From Saccharothrix australiensis (GTDB lineage Bacteria > Actinomycetota > Actinomycetes > Mycobacteriales > Pseudonocardiaceae), in contig NZ_RBXO01000001.1 in the NCBI RefSeq assembly GCF_003634935.1, forward strand, positions 1,761,501 through 1,825,500: a stretch of DNA of 64,000 nucleotides, given 5' to 3'. Under the pieces are notes generated by a model. That model did not search any database. It was not told where the DNA came from and saw nothing but the letters and a program-made list of their open reading frames with translations. This document shows, one piece after another, positions 18,473-26,230 of this stretch (position 1 is its first letter; the number at the start of each line of letters is the position of its first letter). Made by a program: the position numbers and the translations under genes.

Positions 18473-19318
18473 ATGGCGTTGAACTTCGCGCAGCTCCGCG
18501 CGTTCCTGGCGGTGGTCGACGAGGGCGGGTTCGGCGCGGCGGCCGACGCGCTGGGCCTCACGCAGTCCGCCGTGTCGCACGCGGTCGCGGCGCTGGAGCG
18601 CACCCTCGGGCACCCCGTGCTGCACCGGCGTGGCGGGCCGCGGCCGACCGCGTTCGGCCGGGAGGTGCTGGGCCACGCGCGGTCGGCGGTCGCCGCGTCC
18701 GCCGCGATCACCGACCTGGCCGCGCGGCGGGGCGGTCTGGCCGGCGGCACCGTCCGGCTCGCCGCACCGCCCACGGTGTGCCAGGGGCTGCTGCCGGACC
18801 TGCTCGCGCGGTGGCGGGACGAGCTGCCGCAGGTGCGGGTCAGGGTGTTCGAGGGCGAGGACGACGAGGTCGTCGACTGGCTGGCCAACGGGGCGGTGGA
18901 GGTCGCCGTCGCGGTCGACCCGCCGCCGGGTCGCGGTGTCGTGGTGGGCGAGGACCCGTTCCACGCGTTGCTGCTCGCCGACCACCCGCTGGCGCGCGAG
19001 GAGTCCGTGCACGTCTCGGACCTGGCGGACGACCCGTTCCTGCTGTCCTGCGGCGGGTGCGAGCGGCACGTCCGGCAGGCGCACCGGGGCGTGCCGTTCG
19101 ACCCGGTGCACCGGGTGCGCGAGCTGGGGACGCTGCTGGCGATGGTGCGGGCCGGCGTCGGGGTCTCCATCGTGCCCGGCCTGGTCCGGGCCATGCTGCC
19201 GCCCGGCCTGGTGCTGGTACCGCTGCGGCCGGTGGTGGCCCGCCGCTTGGTGCTCGGCGGTCCGCCGGACCGCGAGTGGCACCCCGCGGTGACCGCGCTG
19301 GTGGCCTCGGTCGCGTGA
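18473..19318 (+). CDS. LysR-family transcriptional regulator
   Basis: 281 residues. The N-terminal winged HTH (FAQLRAFLAVVDEGGFGAAADALGLTQSAVSHAVAALER) is followed by a periplasmic-binding-like effector domain (GTVRLAAPPTVCQGLLPDLL; LLAMVRAGVGVSIVPGLV). It is divergent from the EamA transporter, which it probably activates when an effector is present (inference from orientation). The 70-nt intergenic region contains AATGAGTCCAACAAGTGAT, which could hold the LysR box but is not a clean T-N11-A. Confidence 0.88.
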   Translation: MALNFAQLRAFLAVVDEGGFGAAADALGLTQSAVSHAVAALERTLGHPVLHRRGGPRPTAFGREVLGHARSAVAASAAITDLAARRGGLAGGTVRLAAPPTVCQGLLPDLLARWRDELPQVRVRVFEGEDDEVVDWLANGAVEVAVAVDPPPGRGVVVGEDPFHALLLADHPLAREESVHVSDLADDPFLLSCGGCERHVRQAHRGVPFDPVHRVRELGTLLAMVRAGVGVSIVPGLVRAMLPPGLVLVPLRPVVARRLVLGGPPDREWHPAVTALVASVA

Positions 19319-19387
19319 GCCGCCCAGTCGCGCATGACCCAGTCGCGGGTGACCCCGCCGCGCGGGACGGCCACGGCCGCGCGGGTC

Positions 19388-20353
19388 CTAGCGGGTGAAG
19401 ACGATCTTGCCGGCGGTCTCGCCGTCGAGCATCGCCCGCAGGCCCTCCTCGGCCCGCTCCATCGGCAGCACGGACCCGATCCGGGGGCGCAGGCCGTTCA
19501 GGGCGCAGAACGCCAGCAGGTCGCCCAGCTCCGCCCGCGTGCCCATCGTGGAGCCGACCACCCGCAGCTGGAGGAAGAACAGCCGCTGCAACTCGGCCGC
19601 CGTGGCGTCGCCGCTGGTCGCGCCGGAGACGACCACGATGCCGCCGGGCTTGAGCGACTTCATCGAGTGCGACCAGGTGGCCCTGCCGACCGTCTCGAAC
19701 ACGGCGTCGACGCGCTCGGGCAGCCGCGCGCCGGTCTCGAACGCGGCGTGCGCGCCCAGGGCCTCGGCCAGCGCCCGCTTCTCCTCCGTGCGCCCGGTCA
19801 CCCACACGCGGAAGCCCGCCGCGCGGCCCAGCTGGACCAGCGCGGTCGACACGCCGCCGGACGCGCCCTGCACCAGCATCGTCTGCCCCGGCCGCAGCCC
19901 GGACTTCACGAACAGCATCCGGTACGCCGTCAGCCACGCCGTGCCCATGCACGCGGCCTCCTCGAACGACAGGTCCGCCGGCTTGGGCAGCGCGTTGCGC
20001 GCCGGCACCACCACGTGGTCGGCGAACGTGCCCTGGTACTTCTCGGTCAGCAGCGTCCGGCCGGGGTCGAGGGTCTCGTCGCCGGACCACGCCGGGTCGC
20101 CGATCACCGAGTGCAGCACCACCTCGGTGCCGTCGTCCAGCACGCCCGCGCCGTCGCAGCCCAGGGTCATCGGGAAGCGGTCGGCCTTGATGCCCACACC
20201 CCGCAGCGTCCACAGGTCGTGCATGTTCAGGCTCGCCGCCCGCACCGCGACCCGCACCCAGCCGTCGGGCACCTCCGGTTCGGGTCGCTCGCCCACGCGC
20301 AGTGCGGCGATCGGGTCCTCGGGGCTCGGCTCGGCTGCGTAGACGGCGAACAT
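19388..20353 (-). CDS. Zinc-binding dehydrogenase / quinone-oxidoreductase-like MDR protein
   Basis: 321 residues of the medium-chain dehydrogenase/reductase fold: GroES-like N-terminal half (ASLNMHDLWTLRGVGIKADRF, TLGCDGAGVL) and a Rossmann domain with the VQGASGGVSTALVQLGRAAG nucleotide motif. Only a few Cys are present and no structural-zinc cluster is seen, so it is probably a zinc-free NADPH quinone-reductase type. ATG 20353 lies 7 nt downstream of TAAGTT (leaderless). Substrate unknown. Confidence 0.85.
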   Translation of the reverse strand: MFAVYAAEPSPEDPIAALRVGERPEPEVPDGWVRVAVRAASLNMHDLWTLRGVGIKADRFPMTLGCDGAGVLDDGTEVVLHSVIGDPAWSGDETLDPGRTLLTEKYQGTFADHVVVPARNALPKPADLSFEEAACMGTAWLTAYRMLFVKSGLRPGQTMLVQGASGGVSTALVQLGRAAGFRVWVTGRTEEKRALAEALGAHAAFETGARLPERVDAVFETVGRATWSHSMKSLKPGGIVVVSGATSGDATAAELQRLFFLQLRVVGSTMGTRAELGDLLAFCALNGLRPRIGSVLPMERAEEGLRAMLDGETAGKIVFTR

Positions 20354-20422
20354 GACCCGGAACTTACCGAGAGGTAGGGACACCTGTGCGGTGAACCACG
20401 TCACGGCGCTAGGCTCGGTGGT

Positions 20423-20650
20423 GTGCTGGAGGCGATCGCGCAGTGGTGGGACGGGGTGGAGCTGTGGCTCGCCCAGTTGCCCTTCCCGTTCCAGTTCGCG
20501 CTGCTCATGGCGGTGCTGCTGCCGCTGTGCCTGGGCGCCGCGCGCCTGATCGACCGGCTCGTGGACAACGTGTCCTCGCGGTTCAACCCGGCGCCGCCGC
20601 TGGACGTGCCCGCCGAGCCCGACAAGGTGGACGCGGGCGTGCCTTCGTAG
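20423..20650 (+). CDS. Small single-pass membrane protein, 75 aa
   Basis: A hydrophobic stretch FQFALLMAVLLPLCLGAARLI (about residues 23-42) is followed by a short charged and proline-rich tail. No family is recognised. The start is firm: TAGGCT (20410-20415), 7 nt, then GTG, with no ribosome site. Its own TAG stop (20648-20650) is the beginning of the TAGGCT -10 element for the next gene. Confidence 0.7.
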   Translation: MLEAIAQWWDGVELWLAQLPFPFQFALLMAVLLPLCLGAARLIDRLVDNVSSRFNPAPPLDVPAEPDKVDAGVPS

Positions 20651-20660
20651 GCTGGCGCAC

Positions 20661-21110
20661 GTGACTCCCGCCCGGCGCCTCACCGCCGCACTCCTGGGCC
20701 TGATCGCGCTGGTCGTGATCGGCTACTTCGCCAAGGACCTCGGGGACTCCCCGGCCCCGGCGCCCACCACCGCCCCGAGCGGCCCCAGCGCCTCGGCGGG
20801 GTCGGTGCCCGGCGCGGCGTCCGGGTTGCCGGTGGAGCGGCTGTCCGGCCTGCCCGCCGAGGCGGCGGCCACCTGGCGGCTGATCGAGCAGGGCGGGCCG
20901 TTCCCCTACCCGCGCAACGACGGCGTGACCTTCCGGAACCGGGAGAAGCGGCTGCCCGCCAAGTCCGGCGACTACTACCGCGAGTACACCGTGCCGACGC
21001 CGGGCAGCGACGACCGCGGCGCCCGCCGGCTCGTCACCGGGTCGAGCGACGAGGTGTACTACACCGGTGACCACTACTCGACGTTCGTCGTCGTGGACGT
21101 GACCCGATGA
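20661..21110 (+). CDS. Secreted or membrane-anchored barnase-type guanyl ribonuclease
   Basis: 149 residues: N-terminal hydrophobic segment (LTAALLGLIALVVIGYFA), a Ala/Pro/Ser linker, then the RNase N1/barnase domain (about 55-149). Catalytic residues of barnase appear in order: Glu in YYREYTV, Arg in ARRLVTG, His in GDHYSTF. The family cleaves RNA 3' of guanosine. The GTG at 20661 is leaderless behind TAGGCT (20648-20653). The end overlaps the barstar gene by 4 nt, the expected pairing of a toxic nuclease with its cytoplasmic inhibitor. Confidence 0.9.
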   Translation: MTPARRLTAALLGLIALVVIGYFAKDLGDSPAPAPTTAPSGPSASAGSVPGAASGLPVERLSGLPAEAAATWRLIEQGGPFPYPRNDGVTFRNREKRLPAKSGDYYREYTVPTPGSDDRGARRLVTGSSDEVYYTGDHYSTFVVVDVTR

Positions 21111-21382
21111 GCACCCACCGGCACGTGGTGCGGCCCGGCGCGCGGTCGAAGTCGGCGGCGCTGGCCGCCATCGGCGAGGCGATGGCGTTCCCCGACTACT
21201 ACGGGCAGAACCTGGACGCCCTCTACGACTGCCTGACCGACCTGTCGTGGCTGCCGCCCGGCGAGCACGTCCTGGTGTGGGAGGGCGGCGACGAGGACGT
21301 GGCCGCGGTGCTGGCCGACGCGCAGGCGGCGATGTCGGAGGGGCGGCGCAGGTTGAGGGTGTGCTTGACCGGCTGTGTTTAA
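21107..21382 (+). CDS. Barstar-family ribonuclease inhibitor
   Basis: 91 residues. FPDYYGQNLDALYDCLTDL is the barstar helix that plugs the RNase active site. It starts with an ATGA overlap on the RNase gene, ensuring co-translation, and acts in the cytoplasm to protect the producer. The last codons and the TAA stop (21380-21382) read into the first bases of the 129-bp repeat array, so the C-terminus (LTGCV) may be repeat-derived. Confidence 0.9.
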   Translation: MSTHRHVVRPGARSKSAALAAIGEAMAFPDYYGQNLDALYDCLTDLSWLPPGEHVLVWEGGDEDVAAVLADAQAAMSEGRRRLRVCLTGCV

Positions 21383-21759
21383 TGGCCCGACTCCGTCGGG
21401 CGGCTCGGCCGCCTGGGAGTCGGCGGCTCGCGGGGCGGTTTCCGCCGATCGAAGAGCGTGATCGGCGGAAACCGCGCCGTGAACCACCGACGCGGCCTCG
21501 CTGTGTTGGATTGGCCCGACTTCGTCGGGCGGCTCGGCCGCCTGGGAGTCGGTGGCTCGCGGGGCGGTTTCCGCCGATCGAAGAGCGTGATCGGCGGGAA
21601 CCGCGCCGTGAACCACCGACGCGGCCTCGCTGTGTTGGATTGGCCCGACTTCGTCGGGCGGCTCGGCCGCCTGGGAGTCGGCGGCTCGCGGGGCGGTTTC
21701 CGCCGATCGAAGAGCGTGATCGGCGGAAACCGCGCCGTGAACCACCGACGCGGCCTCGC
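21383..21759 (+). repeat. Three-copy 129-bp hairpin repeat array (locus 1)
   Basis: Copies begin with TGGCCCGAC at 21383, 21512 and 21641 (period 129; last copy slightly short). Each holds a hairpin with 16-nt arms GCGGTTTCCGCCGATC / GATCGGCGGAAACCGC around a 9-nt loop GAAGAGCGT (21435-21475, 21564-21604, 21693-21733). Copy 2 has one substitution that leaves a G-U wobble. Because 129 is a multiple of three, frames stay open on both strands and give repetitive pseudo-proteins; these are not annotated as genes. Confidence 0.9.
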
Positions 21760-21787
21760 GGGACTGTGGGTGCGGGGGTGACGGTGG

Positions 21788-22564
21788 TCAGTCCTGCGTG
21801 GGTACCCAGGACGGGGTGCGCTTGGCTGTGAAGGCCGCGATGCCCTCCTGGCCCTCGGGGCCGCCGAAGTGTCGTGCGGACAGTTCCAGCATGTCGGCGA
21901 ACACCTCGCCGAGGTTGGCGCGTCGGGGCTCCCGCAGCATCCGCTTGGTGGCGGCCAGGGCGTTCGGCGCGCCCAGCGCCAGCATGTCGGTGTAGCGCCG
22001 GACCTCGGCGTCCAGCGCCTCGGCGGCGACGGCCGCGTTGACCAGCCCGATCTCCCTGGCCCGCGCCGCGTCGAACGTCTCGCCGGTCAGGAACAGCTCG
22101 TGCGCCGCGCGCGGCAGCAGGCGCGGCAGCACGGTCACCGAGATGACGGCGGGCACGACCCCGATGCGGACCTCGCTGAACGCGAACGTCGCCGTGTCGA
22201 CGGCCACCGCGATGTCGCACGCGGCCACCAGCCCGACCCCGCCCGCCCTGGCCGGCCCGGCGAGCCGCGCGACGACCGGCTTCGGGCTGGTCCACAGCTG
22301 TTCGAGGATGGCGGGGAACTCGTTGACCCCCTGCTGGTCGGGGCTCGCGCCACCGGCCTCCTTGAGGTCCATGCCCGAGCAGAACACCGGCCCGGTGTGA
22401 GTGAGCACGACCACGCGCACGCCGTCGTCGCCGACGGCCGTCGTCAGGTGCCCGATCAGCTCGGCGCGCAGCTGCGCGGACAGGGCGTTGCGGTTGCGGG
22501 GGGAGTCCAGCGTGATCGTCGCGATGCCACGCCGCACCTCGTAGTGGACCAGCTCGTCTGCCAT
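21788..22564 (-). CDS. Enoyl-CoA hydratase/isomerase family protein
   Basis: 258 residues of the crotonase fold: RRGIATITLDSPRNRNALSAQL, oxyanion-hole FCSGMDLKEAG, LAGPARAGGVGLVAACDIAVA, and FSEVRIGVVPAVISVTVLPRL. Where true hydratases have two catalytic Glu, one lies in the SEVRIG segment; the other position is not clear, so hydratase and isomerase both remain possible. The ATG at 22564 is leaderless (TAGAGT, 7 nt). It is divergent from the DJ-1/MarR operon, and the MarR-type palindrome reaches its -35 region. Confidence 0.87.
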   Translation of the reverse strand: MADELVHYEVRRGIATITLDSPRNRNALSAQLRAELIGHLTTAVGDDGVRVVVLTHTGPVFCSGMDLKEAGGASPDQQGVNEFPAILEQLWTSPKPVVARLAGPARAGGVGLVAACDIAVAVDTATFAFSEVRIGVVPAVISVTVLPRLLPRAAHELFLTGETFDAARAREIGLVNAAVAAEALDAEVRRYTDMLALGAPNALAATKRMLREPRRANLGEVFADMLELSARHFGGPEGQEGIAAFTAKRTPSWVPTQD

Positions 22565-22592
22565 GAGCCGCACTCTAACGAGGGTCCGGTAT

Positions 22593-22629
22593 TTGACAGC
22601 GTGCTGTCAAAATGACATGATACTGTCAT
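22593..22629. promoter_or_regulatory. Double inverted-repeat operator and promoter of the DJ-1/MarR operon
   Basis: Two TGACA-type palindromes in tandem: TTGACAGC-GT-GCTGTCAA (22593-22610) and ATGACA-TGATAC-TGTCAT (22612-22629), the second overlapping the DJ-1 start codon. TTGACA at 22593 also works as a -35 with CATGAT (22616-22621) as -10, giving a leaderless transcript. The likely binder is the MarR protein encoded downstream. Confidence 0.7.
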
Positions 22630-23251
22630 GACACCGCAGACGGTCCACCTCGCGCTCTACGACACGCTCGCCGACTGGGAGTTCGGCTACGCCACCGCGC
22701 GGCTCAACGACCCGCAGTTCCAGCGCGAGCCCGGCCGCTACCGGGTGCGGACCGTCGCCGAGACGCTCGACCCGGTCACCACGAAGGGCGGCGTGCGGAT
22801 GCTGCCCGACCTGCTCCTGTCCGACCTCGACCCGGCCGACAGCGCGATGCTGGTCCTGCCGGGCGCGGACACCTGGCTCGACGGCGGCAACGCGGCGTTC
22901 GGCGCGGCGGCCCGGCGCTGGCTCGACGCCGGCGTGCCGGTCGCGGCCATCTGCGGCGCGACCGTCGGCCTGGCCGCCGAGGGCCTGCTCGACGACCGCC
23001 CCCACACCGGCAACGCGGTGGAGGAGCTGTCGACCGCCGCGGCGTACGCCGGCGCGGCGCACTTCAGCACCGAGCGCGCCGTCCGCGCGGGCGGGCTGAT
23101 CACGGCGGGCGGCGCGAGCGCGCTGGAGTTCGGCCGCGAGATCCTCGCCGAGCTGGACGTCTACGAGCCTGCGGTCCTCGACGCCTGGTACGGCCTGTTC
23201 CGCACCGGCGACCCGGAGTGGTTCGGCAAGCTCGTCGCCGCGGTGTCGTGA
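22628..23251 (+). CDS. DJ-1/PfpI family protein
   Basis: 207 residues. VPVAAICGATVGLAAEGLLD contains the nucleophile-elbow Cys of the DJ-1/PfpI fold, and MLVLPGADTWLDGGN is the typical preceding loop. Members act as glutamine-amidotransferase-like hydrolases, glyoxalases or stress sensors; function here is unknown. The start lies inside the operator. It overlaps the MarR gene by 4 nt (GTGA). Confidence 0.85.
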   Translation: MTPQTVHLALYDTLADWEFGYATARLNDPQFQREPGRYRVRTVAETLDPVTTKGGVRMLPDLLLSDLDPADSAMLVLPGADTWLDGGNAAFGAAARRWLDAGVPVAAICGATVGLAAEGLLDDRPHTGNAVEELSTAAAYAGAAHFSTERAVRAGGLITAGGASALEFGREILAELDVYEPAVLDAWYGLFRTGDPEWFGKLVAAVS

Positions 23252-23778
23252 CCACCGACCCCGGCACGGAGTGGGGCGACGTCCTGACCGACGTGGTGAT
23301 GCGGACGTTCCGCCTCTACGGCGGCTTCCTGGAGGCCGCCGAGGTGCTGACGAAACCCGTCGGCCTGACCGCGGCGTGGTGGCAGGTGCTCGGCGCGGTG
23401 CTGCGCCGGCCCCTGCCCGTCTCCGGCATCGCCCGCGAGATGGGGCTGACCCGGCAGAGCGTGCAGCGCATCGCGGACCTGCTGGTGGACCGCGGCCTCG
23501 CCGAGTACCTGCCCAACCCGGCGCACCGGCGGGCCAAGCTGTTCCGCCCCACGGAGGCCGGGCAGGCGGCCGTCGCCGGTCTGGAGCAGGCGCAGCGCGC
23601 CTGGGTGGAGCGCATCTCGGCGCAGGTCGACCCGGACGAGCTGCGCACCACGCTCGCGGTGATGGAACGCCTCATCGCCGCCCTGGACGCCGACGCCGGG
23701 CGACCCGTCGCGGGGCCGCCCGGCGGTCGGCCGGGTGATCGGCGGGCTCCGGCGGAGTCGGAGCCCGAGCGGAGCTGA
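23248..23778 (+). CDS. MarR-family transcriptional regulator
   Basis: 176 residues with a central winged HTH: PVSGIAREMGLTRQSVQRIADLLVDRGLAEYLPNPAHRRAKLFRPTEAG (quoted in parts). MarR dimers bind palindromes and release on small phenolic or oxidant ligands. It is the second gene of the DJ-1 operon, so autoregulation through the 22593-22629 palindromes is likely, and it may also control the divergent enoyl-CoA hydratase. The C-terminal tail is Pro/Gly-rich. Confidence 0.88.
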   Translation: MTTDPGTEWGDVLTDVVMRTFRLYGGFLEAAEVLTKPVGLTAAWWQVLGAVLRRPLPVSGIAREMGLTRQSVQRIADLLVDRGLAEYLPNPAHRRAKLFRPTEAGQAAVAGLEQAQRAWVERISAQVDPDELRTTLAVMERLIAALDADAGRPVAGPPGGRPGDRRAPAESEPERS

Positions 23779-23830
23779 CAGGGGTCGGGGCCGCCCGGCG
23801 CCGTGCGGAGTCGGGACCGGGCGACGGGTT

Positions 23831-24568
23831 TCAGGCGGACCGGACGGCGAGTGCCGCGCCCACCGCCGCGTCGAACCGGTGCAGCACGAGTTCCGCCACC
23901 TCCGGGTCCGGGCCAAGCGGTGGCGCGACCACCGCGTCCGGGCCGGCCAGGCGCGCCACCCGGTCCGGCAGCAGCCCGGGCGCGAGGAACCACGACGCCA
24001 CCGCGATGCGGCGGGCCCCGCCCGCCCGGAGCCGCGCCACGGCCGTGGGCACGTCGGGTGCCGCGGTGGCCGCGAAGGCCGCCGTCACCCCCGCCCAGCC
24101 CGAACCGCGCGCCCACCGCCGGGCGATGTCCGTCACGAGGGCGTTCGCCGGCGCGTGCGACGAACCGGCGCCCGCCAGCACGACACCCCAGTCGCCGCCC
24201 GCGTCCACCCCGGCCGACGCGAGCCGGCGCAACGCCGCCGACTCCAGGCGCGGGTCGGGTCCGAGGACGTCGGCGATCGCCACGTCCAGCGACGGCAGCC
24301 GCGCCGCGACCTCCGCCACCGCGCCCGGCACGTCCACCCGAGCGTGGAACGCCTTGCCCAGCAACAGGGGCACCACGACCGCCGACCGGTGCCCGGCGGC
24401 GTGCACGGTCCGCAGCACGTCGCCGAGCCGGGGCGCGGACAGGTCCAGGAAGGACGCCCGCACGTCCAGCGAGGGCCGCAGCACCCGCACGACGTCGAGC
24501 AACTCGTGCACGGTCGCCGCCGACCGCGGGTTCCTGCTGCCGTGCGCCACGGCCACCAGCGCCGTCAC
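23831..24568 (-). CDS. Sirohydrochlorin chelatase-like (CbiX/SirB) protein
   Basis: 245 residues, two-domain CbiX type. LVAVAHGSRNPRSAATVHELL holds the metal-binding His, and PLLLGKAFHARVDVP the second His region; the second half repeats the fold (LAGAGSSHAPAN). It would insert iron into sirohydrochlorin to make siroheme for the sulfite reductase at the other end of this operon. GTG 24568 overlaps the permease stop (GTGA). Last gene of the sulfur operon. Confidence 0.85.
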   Translation of the reverse strand: MTALVAVAHGSRNPRSAATVHELLDVVRVLRPSLDVRASFLDLSAPRLGDVLRTVHAAGHRSAVVVPLLLGKAFHARVDVPGAVAEVAARLPSLDVAIADVLGPDPRLESAALRRLASAGVDAGGDWGVVLAGAGSSHAPANALVTDIARRWARGSGWAGVTAAFAATAAPDVPTAVARLRAGGARRIAVASWFLAPGLLPDRVARLAGPDAVVAPPLGPDPEVAELVLHRFDAAVGAALAVRSA

Positions 24569-25443
24569 AACGCCCCCGTCAGGCCGCGGGCGCGCAGCAC
24601 CGCCCGTTCCAGCGGTCGGAACACCAGCAGTTCGATGCCGATGCCCACCAGCAGGATCAGGAAGATCGCCGCGATCACCACCGAGATGTCGTTGAGGGAA
24701 GACCCGTTGTGCAGGTACTGCCCCAAACCCTCGCCCAACTGCGGCGAGGTCGCGATGATCTCCGCCGCCATCAGCGAGCGCCACGAGAACGCCCAACCCT
24801 GCTTGAGCCCCGCCAGGTAACCGGGCAGCGCCGCCGGCAGCAGGATGTGCCTGGCCGCCGCCAGCTTGCCCGCGCCCAGCGCCTGGCCGACCCGCGGCAG
24901 CAGCGGCGGCACCTGGTCGACGCCCGCCACGAGGCCGTTCGCGATGGACGGCACGGAACCCATGAGCACCACGAAGTAGATGGTCGACGGGGTCGCGCCG
25001 AACCACAGGATGCCCGCCGGCACCCACGCCACCGACGGCAGCGACTGGAGGCCGGTCAGCAGCGAGCCGATCGCCGCGCGCACCACGCGCACCTTCGCGA
25101 TCAGCAGGCCGAGCGGCGTGGCGATGACGACCGCGGTCAGGAAGCCCAGCACGGCCCGGTGCACCGACGTCCACAGCACGTCGAACGCCCGGCCGGTCTC
25201 CACGGCCTCCACCACCGACGCCCACACCGACGCGGGTGACGGCAACTGGTACTCCGGCCAGAACGCCGCCGCCCACAACGCCTGCCACGCCCCGAGCAGC
25301 AGGGCGAACGCGATCAGCGGCGGAACCGCCGTGCGCACGAACCGCTTGCCGAGCGACGGTCGCTGCTCCTGCGACGGCGCGTCGAGCGCGTCGAGGCCCG
25401 CGCCGACCGCCGCGAGGTCGTTGTCAAGCCGCGGCGTGGCCAC
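24565..25443 (-). CDS. ABC transporter permease (SsuC/TauC type)
   Basis: 292 residues, about six membrane helices. The binding-protein-dependent transport motif is visible (AARHILLPAALPGYLAGLKQGWAFSWRSLMAAE). The family imports aliphatic sulfonates, taurine or nitrate/sulfate-like anions. It overlaps the ATPase gene by 20 nt at its start (GTG 25443). Confidence 0.9.
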   Translation of the reverse strand: MATPRLDNDLAAVGAGLDALDAPSQEQRPSLGKRFVRTAVPPLIAFALLLGAWQALWAAAFWPEYQLPSPASVWASVVEAVETGRAFDVLWTSVHRAVLGFLTAVVIATPLGLLIAKVRVVRAAIGSLLTGLQSLPSVAWVPAGILWFGATPSTIYFVVLMGSVPSIANGLVAGVDQVPPLLPRVGQALGAGKLAAARHILLPAALPGYLAGLKQGWAFSWRSLMAAEIIATSPQLGEGLGQYLHNGSSLNDISVVIAAIFLILLVGIGIELLVFRPLERAVLRARGLTGAL

Positions 25444-26209
25444 TGATCACCTCCCGGAGGTGACCGGTGATGTCGTCGATGAGGGCGGGCTCGTCACCGT
25501 CCACCGTGGACCACTCGCGGACCACGCGACCGGGCCGGGAGGACAGCAGGATCACCCGCTGCGCCAGCCGCACGGCCTCCCGCACGTCGTGCGTGACGAA
25601 CAGGATGGCCGTCGACGTCTCCCGCCACACCCGCACCAGCTCCGCCTGGAGCACGTCGCGCGTGATGGCGTCCAGCGCCGCGAACGGCTCGTCCATCAGC
25701 AGCAGGCCGGGCGTGCCCTGCTCGGCGCTGCCCAGCGTCGACGCCAGGGCGCGGGCCAGGGCCACGCGCTGGCGCATGCCGCCGGACAGCTCGTGCGGGC
25801 GCTTGTGGCCCGCGCCGTCCAGGCGCACCAGCGACAGCAGCTCGCTCGCCTTCTCCCGGCGCTCGCCGCGCCGGACGCCCGCGAGCCGCAGCGGCAGCTC
25901 CACGTTGCGCGAGGCGGTCAGCCACGGCATCAGCGCGGCTTCCTGGAACATCACGGCGGGCCGCGACGTGGTCAGCTCGATGGTGCCGGAGGTGGGCGCG
26001 TCCAGCCCGGCGACCAGGTTCAGCAAGGTCGACTTGCCGCAGCCGGAAGCGCCCAGCAGGCACACGAACTCACCCGGCGCGACCCGGAGGTCGACCCCGT
26101 CGAGCGCCGGCACCGCGCCGGCGCCGTGGCCGAATGTCTTGCGCACCCCGGACAGGGTCACCGCGGCATCCACTGTGGACCCCGGTGTGTTCTCAAGCGT
26201 GGCGGTCAT
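25424..26209 (-). CDS. ABC transporter ATP-binding protein (SsuB/TauB type)
   Basis: 261 residues: Walker A LLGASGCGKSTLLN, signature LSGGMRQRVALARAL, Walker B LLLMDEPFAALD, and H-loop VTHDVREAVRLAQR. It powers the adjacent permease for sulfur-compound uptake. ATG 26209 lies 21 nt after the stop of the binding-protein gene. Confidence 0.92.
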   Translation of the reverse strand: MTATLENTPGSTVDAAVTLSGVRKTFGHGAGAVPALDGVDLRVAPGEFVCLLGASGCGKSTLLNLVAGLDAPTSGTIELTTSRPAVMFQEAALMPWLTASRNVELPLRLAGVRRGERREKASELLSLVRLDGAGHKRPHELSGGMRQRVALARALASTLGSAEQGTPGLLLMDEPFAALDAITRDVLQAELVRVWRETSTAILFVTHDVREAVRLAQRVILLSSRPGRVVREWSTVDGDEPALIDDITGHLREVISGHAAA

Positions 26210-26230
26210 GGTGTGCCTGCCTTCCCTGAG

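Noticed and set aside
21383..21759. CRISPR array
   Set aside because: Units are 129 bp in direct tandem with no unique spacers, and no cas genes are present.
21074..21831. Open frames on both strands coding repetitive proteins (VGGSRGGFRRSK-type and HALRSAETAPRA-type)
   Set aside because: They arise because the 129-bp repeat is a multiple of three and has no stops; no ribosome site, and the DNA-level hairpin explains the sequence.
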